Program-made: the position numbers and the translations under genes | Origin: Branchiostoma floridae | Lineage: Eukaryota; Chordata; Leptocardii; Amphioxiformes; Branchiostomatidae | Reading direction: 5' to 3' | Assembly (NCBI RefSeq): GCF_000003815.2 | Contig: NC_049984.1 | Location: 18,932,148-18,996,147 of the forward strand | DNA: 64,000 bases | The notes under the pieces: model-generated | The model's database searches: none | The model's input: only the letters and a program-made list of their open reading frames with translations | Told to the model about the DNA's origin: nothing | Shown here: positions 44,001 to 56,000 of the stretch, one piece after another | How the letters are laid out: each line of letters begins with the position of its first letter | How positions within the stretch are numbered: position 1 is the stretch's first letter

Positions 44001-47000
44001 GCCCTGAATAGGAAACAAAAGGTATTTTCTAATTCAACTGTAGAGGAAGCATCATACATCATGTACAACAGCATAACTTTTCTTACCAGAAAGTCAGAGA
44101 GAAGTCTCCGACGAAGGTGTCGCTGTCCCTGACCAGGAAGCAGCCGTCAGGCGAGCTCTTAGTCTTGACGTACTCCCTCAGCAGTTTGTCTGCCTGCTTC
44201 CTCCCTCCTGCCACCTTACCATAGAACCATGGCTCACTGAAGTGGAGCTCCTGGATTGGGATATCCTGCAGGAGGGGAGGTTAGAGTTGTAGACTTTTCT
44301 TTGGCCTGGTGTCAACTAAGCCTGGGTATCATCTGTGTAGTAGTTTGCTCCTATGGTCACTTCTGCTACCCGTCTGGGAAGTGTATGTTCAAACCTTTTG
44401 GTGGTGACGTCAGTTAATGAGCGAATTAAGGAAGGGGATCTAGAGCGCTCGTTCGATGACAACAGGCCCTCCTGCAAGGGGACAGAGGGTGTCTTGGGTG
44501 TTGGAATGCATGTTCGAAGAAGCATTTGAACCCATTCATTAATTCACTCATTTGTGGGGACCAATCAGCACCCTCGTCCAAAAATTGGAGGATTCCAGAC
44601 GTCAGAGGTGTCAAGGTTCCCAGATAGAATAGCAGAGAAGCGACTGTATATAATGTATAATAACTGTCAAAGCAAACTGCTATCCGGATGGTACCCAGGT
44701 TAGTGTCAACTTCCATGTCAAATCTATTTGTGGGCTCCATCATTTAATACAACATTAATGATGAGATTATTTTCAGTATTGCTGTTGTTAGAATACACTC
44801 ACTTAAAAGTTCAACATTGATGAAACCTTACCATAGCGCCACCATATATATACATATGTTGATATAAGGACTCAAAACGATGTAACTTTATCTCTGTTAT
44901 ATACTTTGTCTGACCCTTGCCTCTTCCCTCATGACCTCAATGAAAAGCGGCCTGCAGGCCGATTTGAGCTTTCATGAATAAATAAAGGTTCAAACAAACA
45001 AACAAACAAATATTTACTAGTATTATGCAATACATTATATAGGTCATGACCCTAAGGTCACACCTCATGGTGCTAGGCCGTCATCTTGTTCCCATTGTAG
45101 GTGGTCACATTAAAAAGTACTTGTCACAATCTGTTGGCTCGAGCTGTCGTTAGCTTCCCTAAAGTGATGTAGGGCTGCACCTGGCCATACAATAAATCTC
45201 CTCACTACTTCATTTCTTATCAGTCCAATATATGAAACTCTAGAAGCTATGGAGCACGTAAAGCTCACCTCGGGCACCTGGTCCTCATCCTCTTCTTCAT
45301 CATCATCATCATCATCCTCCACCACCCTCCGCTCCTGCTCCTCAGTGTAGGACAGCTGTCTCGGCGTCAGGTTAAAGAAATGGGCGCTCCACGTCTGTAA
45401 AAGAGGGAGAAAGTCACTTATTTCATATGCACATTTTTGCCTGCTGGTTTCCATTTTTGCAATGGCACATGCATTCAACATGAGGATTTTAATGGCTGCT
45501 TGCCATCTACATGTATTTTTGTCTTGTGGTTGGCAACACAACCAATATGCCATTGAAAACTGCTCTAAGAGCATTTTGGAAGGCTAGGAAAAGGAAAGTG
45601 ATCTCAATCCAGTTTTAGCTGACTGAAGAGCTAGTCTTCTACTGGTCGTGACAGAGAGGACAGATACTATGTACAGTATTTACCAGCTAGCTCTTTTCGA
45701 CAAATGCAATGAACAGTGGACCATGGCTTAATGTCCCATCCTAAGGACTGCAACCCTTTCTGGTGTCCTGTGAGTGACACAGCTGGAATCGCACTCACGG
45801 CTTCTAGTTCCAGAGGCAAGGCGGCTAACCACTTAAAATACTCACTCGATCCACACGATCTTCCAGCAGCAGGATCCCATTTTTCAGAGCATTGCTCAGG
45901 TCTCCCTCCCTCCCTGTGTCACAAAAAAACTTTGTGTCAAACATTTGCTACAACTCTGAGACACATTTGATTCTGAAAAGAAAACACATGGTGAGACAAT
46001 GGTAGCTCTATCATGCATTAGAAGCATATACTGTATATGAACTTATTATTATGTTAAACAGTTAATAACAAGGGAATGTCTGTTAGGAGGAACTTAACAA
46101 AATATTTCATGGATGTTCTAAGAGACGGTGATGCATTCCATTGCATAAGAAGTCCTTAAAGCCCTGGAAGATTAACAACAAGGCAGACAAAAGAAGGGTT
46201 CACCAGCTTGAAACATAATCATACCTTCATCTGGCCAAACACGAGACACAATATGAAATGAAAATAAAATAATTGTGAACTAGCATGACCATACTCCTCA
46301 TTAGTTCTAGTTGTAAAGGCCCCAAAATACACATTATACATATATGTAAGTGGATGCAGTTATTATTATCATTATACTTATCAGTATACTTCTATCTATT
46401 CTGACATTCTTATATCAGTAAGGAGGGGAAGAAACCACAGTTCAAGGAATTAGAATTAATAAGTAAAGGACAACAAAAATACCATGCAATTGGACTTACA
46501 TGAGGATCTAAAACAAAAGTAAGGGATTGTAAAAAGTAGTTTTAATACCAACAGAGCTTTTCTGGTACTTTCCTTCACAGGGTCTATACATGAAGAGCAA
46601 CACTCACATGTAGACTAGTTTTAGTACCAACTGTATACAAATACAGCTGCTAGCAAATACTATACATGTAGATGCTAATGGTTACAAAGAGTACATTTGT
46701 ATCATGATAAATAGGCTTCATGAGGCTATGTCCCTATCATGGCAACAACATTTTTGTATACTGTATCATGCAAAAAAATAACCTGTACAGGCAAGGACTG
46801 ACAATATTGTCATGTTCATGTGAAGTTCATGTCATATAAATCTAAGCATAAGAGGGCTAAAACACAATTATGATTTACCTTCCTCAAGGGAGTTACTGGC
46901 AGATGTCCTGGTGTCATCACTGCCGTCAGGGAGCTTTTTGTGCTGTTGGATGAAATGATACAAAAGTTGATGAACAGTGAATACAACAGTCATGTCAAAA

Positions 47001-50000
47001 TCCCTAATTCACCAAAATGAAGAACAACACTGAATCAGGACCATCAGTGGGCTAATATAGTTTTACACAACTACTTGTACTTGTGGCATTTTCTCTGTGG
47101 TAGGGGCCTGCTAAAAATGGTACTTTGTGTAAAAAAATGGTGTAAAAATGACCCACATGATGCATTTTGTTTCTCTAAATTTCTTGTGTTATAATTATGC
47201 TTGTAATGCTAGGTCACATTTTTCTGATGGGTAACCTATATCCATTGTTTTAAAAAAAATTTGGACATAACTGCAATATCTTGAAGATGTTGCCAATTGA
47301 ACTGCCTGTGTACCTGATATCCCTAAATACCATTTTGTAAAACAACGGATATAGGTTCCCTGCAGATAAAGGTGAACTAGCGTTAGATACCAGTACATGT
47401 ATGGTTGAATACTGCACTTTTTCTATTTCAGTAACTATATATTTCCTTCCGCTTAGACTGTGTTTTAACTCTTCACACATAAAACTCTGTATACAAAATT
47501 GTACTCACCTTGATGATAATTTTCCTCTTCAGTTGATTGGGGGAGGGCAGCTCCATGGCATTGGGATCCACAGGCTGGGTCAGGAGCATTTCTGAATATG
47601 AAGTAATACTTTTCAAAATACACTTATCATATCACTTTCATCAACAAATTGTGTTCTGACATTTTTACCACTGAGGCCACACCAATTTTTGTTGTTGCTT
47701 CTCGGATTCACCTGTCCATTTTTTTCATTTTCAAAATATAAAAATAAATGAAAGAAAATAACAGATTTTGCTATATTGTCATTCAGAGCCACATACACAT
47801 AATTTCAGTATAAAAACAATACCTTTCATTCAGAACATTAGTAATAAATCAATTCATTGTATAAAACGTGCCATTAAACTCTGTTGTTTTTTGTGTTATT
47901 TAAGCCTTTTTCTTGACCCCTGACATTTTGAAAAAAATTATTTTTATTTCTTTAACCTGTCATCAACCCAATTTTTTCTAATAAAATCCTAGAAGCAACA
48001 AATAAATTTGGTTTTGCCTGAAGAGGATTAATATCACTTCTTTTATTCAAAATCAAAACCCTTCAAAAACTAGTTAAAATCCTTTTGAGGCAGGCTGATA
48101 CAAATTCTATTGACAGATAATGCGGGATTTATAGATACAATATCAAATGAATGTGTTTTTTCTTTCCACTGAAAGCTGAAAACTGTTATACCTCACACAC
48201 TAGACTAAGTACTGACCTCCAAAGGTTTCCTTCAGCAGAGTTGCCATGGTTCTCTGCTGGGCTATATTACAGTGGTTTTCTATGGACAGGATGACTGCAT
48301 ACCTGAAATAGAACATGTACGATGTACAGTACAGTTGAAAAATTGCTAATGCCTGGCAAAAGAATCTTTAAAATAATTCAAGCATCATGAAACCCTTACA
48401 AATGATTCGACAGTAATAACCTACTTACATGCAGCTTAAAACCAAAGTCATGATAAATAACATCAATTCTCATAATTCTACCGGGTGCCATCATTCTACA
48501 ACAATAGAAAAATACATGAATTTAAAGGCAATCTTAAGACCTATATCAATGTAGCATCAGTAATCCCAATATATATACATTTCACATATTTAGGTGTTTG
48601 AGACCATTTTGAGAAGGCCTGTACATGTGTATAACAATGTTTATCATGGCACCAGGTGAAATTATGTCAATGGCTAAATTTGCACCTTCGCCACCATTAT
48701 GTAAAGACGCTTTTGATCTACACAGTGGTCTCCACAGTTCTAACCAAAGCTTGGACTTAAAGTTACAGGGCTCAGGTGTGCTAGGAGGTCTGTTTAAACT
48801 TAAACAAATACCTAACACAAACTATACAAAACTTTAAGTCACTTTCGAGCTTAACTTTTGGTCTTAACATCACACAGTTTTAACAGCTTGGACTTAGACT
48901 TACACTCAATTACGGGGCTCAGGTGTGCTAGGAGGTTTGTGTTAACTTACACAAATACCAAACACAAACGGATACAAGGAAAATGTTTGTTGACTTACTC
49001 GGAGACGTCAAAAGCGTGATCCCGTACTGCTCTGATGACGTCCAGAAACTTGATCTTGCTGGTGAGGGTGTGGCCATGGTAGATCACAGGGATGCCATCA
49101 GGACCGTCCCAGCAATCCACTAAAATACCACAGAAAAATTAAGAAAACTTTGTGTTTAATTACAATCAACAATTGTCAGCTGAATGAACAAATGAATAAA
49201 TAATTACATTGAATCAACGATGACATAAATATGGCAAATTAAACTAGTAAACACAAAGCAATGATAAACTAGTACAGGAATTCTTTGGTATCGTGTGGCG
49301 CAATCGGTAATGAGTTTGAGCCAGAGGTAACGGGTTCGAAACCATTGAGGTGTCGCCGATCTTGTGCCCTTGGGAAGGGCACTTTATACAACTTTCCTCA
49401 GGTGAAAATGAGTACCTAGCTTCAGTTAGAGTCGTCTGTCGGATAGGATGTTAAATTGAGGTCCGTGTTTGAGGACAGACACACCTCGAGCACGTTAAAG
49501 ATCCCACCACACTTATCAAAAAGAGTAGGGGTTCTTCTCGTTGTGAGCTGTTCAAAAGCCAGTCCCATGGTCGCACCTGGGGCAATTACAGTCGTACTGA
49601 GGTCACCTGAGTGGCACCGAATGGCAGCTCGCTCCAGACACTTGCGATAATCGTCCTGAGGTCACCTAAGTGGCGCCAAATGGTAGCTCGCTCCAGACCC
49701 TTGCAATTTAGCAACGCCTATTGTAAACTCGCAATTCAGCCCGACTGCGAAGAGAGCGTAGTCGGCCCACCCAATAACAATATAGCACTTATCATGTATA
49801 CAGGCACACTTACGTTCCACACATCTGCAGCCCTTACGTAAGACCTGAATGTAGGATTCCACTGACGAATCACTGCTGAATTGGTCACCAGTTAAATACC
49901 TGTACAGCAAACAAAACAAGTGCTTTTGAAAAAAGCTGGCATTACATGGCATAGAAACAATGCAATACAAGAGGGTTTTATCTTAATAGTTGATAGTACA

Positions 50001-53000
50001 CATGTACATGTTATGTAATACTGTGCTCTCAAATGTTACTTGTACTTCAAATAACTTAGGGTAAATTTAGAAACCTTGGCATCTGCTTTGGTCCAGGTAA
50101 TACAAAAAATAAGTCATAGAATATTTACCAAGTTATCTTATAATCACAGCCATTAATATGGTTTACTAAGCTGCATTTTTTTCTTCATTGCTAAGGGCCT
50201 CAGTTACATATTCCAAAGATTACAACGGTATGTGACAACAGTAAAGTACTGAAAATGCCTTCGGGCTTGCGGGATGACGCTTACACGAACTTAAAATCGC
50301 CGCGAACACTCCATCTTTCTCTTACTACAAAACTAAATCCTCGCAAACTTAAGTACATTTGCAGTATTCATCGATCAGTAGGTTACGATAATATTTAATA
50401 CTCAGAAGAATACAACAGACATACGTGTTATGGGAGGAGGCTATCCAGTAGTTGGAGAAGGGCAGGTCCATGTTCATGTGAACCTCTTTCTCCTTTGCTT
50501 CATTGAAGATGGAGTTCTCTCGGGAAAACAGGTATTCTAGGAACTGAGGAACATCAATCATTCAGAGGACGCAAGACAAACCAAATGACTGTTACAATGA
50601 ATGCTAAAATGCATGCCTATAAGACCCTTCCTATATAAAAATAGCATCAAACCCAGGGTTCTAGCCAGCATCCGTCCTTTTGTCCATTGACAAAATTTTG
50701 CTGCTGGGAACGGACATAAAATTTTGCCCATTCCATCTTCTATGATGGACAAAATTGGCATGTGAGGATATGTCCCATTGAACCACTCAGAGTCTACATT
50801 CAAGAAAAATCTGCCCCTCAAAATGCAGGAAATAATGTTTCAGAGGGTCTTGGTTTCAAACTTTTAAGGGGGAACATGCTCCCAGAACCCCCTAGGATCT
50901 TCGCACCTTCTGCGCTCAACAGGATTTCCAAGCATGGAAAAAAAATTAAGGCTGGCTAGAACACTGATGAAACCTTACAAAATTTTTATTTCATATCTTC
51001 AATGTTCTATCAGCACTGATGACAGTTTGTAATATATGTGACAAACTACACATAAAGTATCCAGATATATTGTATTTATAGTCTTACCTCTTGTGCAGTG
51101 AAGTATGGTTCCACTGCCTGTCTCAAGGGGTCATCTAAGTATCTCTTTACATACTCTTCCAACTGGAGGGCACTGGTGGCTGTACCTTCACTAGCTGCCT
51201 GTAGTGTAAATAGCACCATGACATTGAAAGAGTAAGAGCATAAGGACCAAGTAGCTTCTTGTGCATTCAGAATACACTCGATAGCTCACAGAACTGATGA
51301 AGTTGCCAAGGTCTGAGGTACACCATTTCACAATTAGTCACCACTGGTAGACGGAAATGGAGTAATGCTAGTTCACCTTTATCCGCGGGGTAACCTATAT
51401 CCGTTGTTTGGCAAAACAGTGTATTTAGGCACATCAATTCGACGGGTGGCAGTTTTAAACTGCAATGTACAGAAAATATTGAAATTTTAAACCAACGTCC
51501 ATCAACGTGATAACCCCAAATACCCTGTTTTTAAAAGCAACAGATATAGGTTACCCAACGGATAAATGTGAACTAGCGTTACTGCAAATGCATTTAAGTC
51601 TGCGGGGATTTAAGTTCTCTGTAGCGGTGGTTTTGAGTTTGCGGTAGCACCATCCCGCTAACTTAAATGCATTCACAGTACTGTAATGTAGTCTCATACT
51701 GTCATTGAAAACACAGCGCCTCTATGAAATGCCAGTTGGAACCACTAAATTACTGGTTACTTAGCAAGGATGCTTAGTCCACTTTTGACTTTGACATGAC
51801 ACTGATCTAACCATATCTACACTCTAACCTCACGTTTTGTGTTCGCGATGATGGCCACCAATGATGCATTGTCAGTATCCTATATCAACCAGGACATTTT
51901 ACATAAACATGCCACTCACCCTTTGTTCTTCAGATATAAACTTCTGAAAAGCTACCATGGTCACTGTTCCACTAAGGATGGAGTAAAAAAAAGTATATTA
52001 ACGAGACAATTGTAATGTCTTTATCAAAACATTCTTACTCATATCCTTGAACTAGCAATCCATATAACCTTCAGCAACCACCAAGTGATGTTAAGAAATA
52101 TAATATATAACAAAAATATGAGAGATATGATAAAAAAAGCTCCATACCTATCGCTAATGCATCCCGAGACCTTGTCTTCGATCTAAAATTGAAATTTTGA
52201 CAATAGTTTGCTTCACTGAGATGGAATACATGTGAGGCTTCAAACATTGAACTTGTTATCACGTAACATAACATCGACTATCATAATTCCACCAGGTGCC
52301 ATAATACCGCCACCTCAAAAAACGTTAGTATAGAGGTCTTCCCAAGATTGTCTTGAACACCGAATATTAAATATCCTAAATGTAATACAATTCAGATACT
52401 TAGGTGTTGAAGACAATCTTGAGAAGGCCTCTATAACAACGTTTTTTGAGGTGGCAGTATAATGGCACCTGGTGGAATTATGCGAATGTATGTTACATTG
52501 TACATTATATAATTACACAAAAGAGGAAATAACATGACGTATGTGTGTACCTCTTTTCTGTGGATGAGATTGTAGTAGAGGGGTTTGAACTGTTCAAACG
52601 ATATTTCTGACTTGTTCACAGTGTCCACTTTCTGGAAGGAAAATATAAAAAAAAATCCACTTGTTATCAGACTTAAATTAGCAACTAGTAAATCGGTGCA
52701 ACGACATTGTAAGGACACACCAATTTAATTTCTTGGTTCACGGATTTTTTCATAAAAAATATGGAGCGAGAGGGCGAAATAAAAAAAATAGAAATTGTAA
52801 AATGGTTGGGGTAAAGGTAAGGGCTAATCCAAAACATAAAGAATAAAAAGTTTTCAGCTTGAAAAAAGTACAAAAACACTATTACTGTACAGTAACAGCA
52901 CCTGTTTGTTGAAAATTACAAATTTAAAGTAGTGTCAGTTTTTATGTTTGTCCCATTCTTCATGAATGAAAAATATAACTTTAATAATAATACCCACACT

Positions 53001-56000
53001 TTAAGGAGCTTATAATATAAAAGCCAATTTGCTACACCAGAAAGTTGGTGAATGGCTTCATTAATGGTGAAAATTTGATGAGTGGTAATTTATTTATTTT
53101 TTTCCAAAGAATAGGAGTGAGCGAATCCGTGAACCAAGAAATTAAATTGGTGTGGCCTAAAGGAAATTGAGCAAAAGTGAGCTCCAACTTGAAGCTCTTT
53201 CAGACAAATCCTAGCCAGTCATTCACCTGGAATTCTTCCTTGAGCTCCTTCTTATTGCTCACTTTCTGGTTGACCTTGGGAAGGAATGCCATAATGTCCT
53301 TCAAGGTTACTCTGTAAAACATAAGAAAGACATTCACACAAAAACTCAATGACATCAAGAGTAGGTTATGAAAGGACAATGACTCAACATCGTGTGATTG
53401 AGACACAACACCTGCACAATTTCAAATCCCTCCATTCCTGTTACCGTATGTTTGGCGATACAGGTATGTTTGACTTGTTATTGCTATAACATCTATTATC
53501 ATAATACCGGTACGTTTACGACGATTTCTCTAGCCATACTGATTTGACAAATTGTCAACGCATCATTTTCTCCAGTTACATGTTGCTGTTATAGGTTACC
53601 CTTGCCACTTCTTCTGTGTAACTTTTCTGCCACTCTTGTCTTGCTAAAAGCGTAATATTGTAATTGTAACACGCCGCGGAATTACACGGCGAACGGCCGC
53701 GTGGTTGGGAGGGGGTAAAAAATACCGGTAGGAAGAAACACGGCACAATTAACTGCCGCTATGTACATTTATACATCCTCTGATGTTCCTTCCTTTTCTG
53801 TCAGTAAATGCATAAAACATAAACCTGCTTGAGCATACAAAATGTCATGAGAAAACGGACGTATACTGTCAAGAATTTTCCTTTAACTCCTGTCCGTCAC
53901 AACCGCTATGACGTAACACTTCACTGCTAGCGTAGATATAAAAATGGCGGGAAAATGGCTGCGTACGTTCAATTTTGCCCATTCAGTCGTAGATCCGGGC
54001 TATTATGCAACGGTTCTTCACACTTTTACATGAGTTGTAGGTCACCAACAGAAATTCAAGATTGTTGTTGAATCATGTTCGTCTTGTGCCGTGAGCATGT
54101 GTAATTATGATCTATAAATTTGGCAATGAATGTGACAGTGTGTTCGTCCCACGACGAGCTGCCTACCCCGAAAAAGGTACTGAAAACTTTTGGACTTGTT
54201 GTCTTCGAATACATTGTTATCGATGCTTTGTAAATGATGTATTGGACACCTAGATGTCTGAAGTGTGCACAGCTCAGAAATAACTATTGTTGCATGTGTC
54301 GATCTCTTTAAGTTCCAGTATTTTTAATCTACCGGTATAAGTCTTACTACCGGTATTATGCCAATGCATGTTACTTTTTGTATCTTAAGTACATGTAACA
54401 AGAAACCTGCCATTTCTAAACCATGCAAGGACATGAAAAATTCACAACAGCATTCTCTACGTTTGGATGATATATGATGGGAAGTGGCTACAGTCAAACC
54501 TGTATAAGAAGACCACTCAAGGGACCCAGCAAAAGTGGTCTTCATACATAGGTGGTCTTTATATAGAAAACAACGTGGCGGCAGTAAAGAAACTGACAAG
54601 TCAGAACATCGATAATTTATGCATGAAACGCATTTGTCTTTCTTATTATTTACAAGATAACACGATGTTATATAATGCTAAAATTACGTATACTTATGTT
54701 ATTCTTCGTATTAAAAAGTATTATATTTGTAATGATATTTATAATAGATATATTATGAGAATAATTTGAAAAAGAAAAACGCTGGTAATTCGTCCGGCTT
54801 TTTGCAGCGTGCCGTGCCGTGCCGGCATAATTTTTTCTCATACCGCGGCCCTAATGTGACAACAAATATTCTGTAACTGAGGTATCACGCAGCTGCACGC
54901 CGGCACATCGTGCACATCGACGAACATTTCTACCCAAAACGTAATCGCTATGATCAGAAAATGTTGCAGACTTCTTCTTTGCGGGAGTTTTGTTTTTGTG
55001 TGACGTGAAAAATGCGACATTATTTTCGGGGTATATTTTGGAAACCCACGCTAACTCTCAGCACACTTTACGGCTGCATCGAAACCCAAAATTACGCTAG
55101 AGACACCATAAATTCACATATTAACACATGTTTCCACGAAAAATTCTTTGGATTATGCATTTTCAACTAGGATGGTGCTACGTAATCGTGGAAAATAGCG
55201 TTCTTTAGCGTTTTAAAACGTAAGTCTTTGAAACAAGATGGCGTCGAGCTGGCAGCAAAGTTCCCATGATGCACCGCTCCAACCAATCAGAGCGCGAGAT
55301 CGCCGGGGATTCCCCGGCATTATACATGCAGTTGTTGTTGTTTTGGTGGTTTCAACCAATCAGAGGTGCGTATTTCCGACCTGCAGACGCCGCGATTCAG
55401 AACCGCGCTGTGCAAAATACGTATTTCTCGGGAAGAACAGCGAGTCAGATGTTTTATTATGACAGAAAATGCGTTTTTTTTAGTTTATCTTCGAAAAGCC
55501 TGGTGAAACTAAACGCTTTCATGTCTGCTCCCTGGATATAATGGCATTTTAGCCTGAGATTCTCATCACGAAGCCACCGAAAATTTGTAGAGTGAAGTGC
55601 CGATCCAGAAGTAATGAGAATGGGAGGGGGCATAGCGGTAAATAATTTGTGGTAATTACGCTCATTTTTCGCCGTGAACATTAAAGTAGCGTGACAAAAT
55701 CACATGCCGCGGTCGTTTTGGCAGTGTTTAGGTAACGTGCGGTCGCCTTTAGTGGTGGTCGTGGTCCCGTTGGACAGTGGTCGTCATATACAGAAATGTT
55801 AATGCTTACGTCTATGGGAAAATTCAAGGGACCGCTTTTCGGCGGTCGTAGTGGACAGTGGGTCGTTATGCACAGGTGGTCGGTAGACCAGGTTTGACTG
55901 GCTATATGCAAAGTCATAAACTTACGTATTAGTCCTGTTTCTGTCCATGTCATAGAACTCCTTCCGTAGCCATCTGAAACAAACAAATTCTTACATACGT

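Noticed and set aside
49288-49360. tRNA gene
   Set aside because: A and B boxes are present but no complete cloverleaf can be drawn, and a SINE body follows directly.
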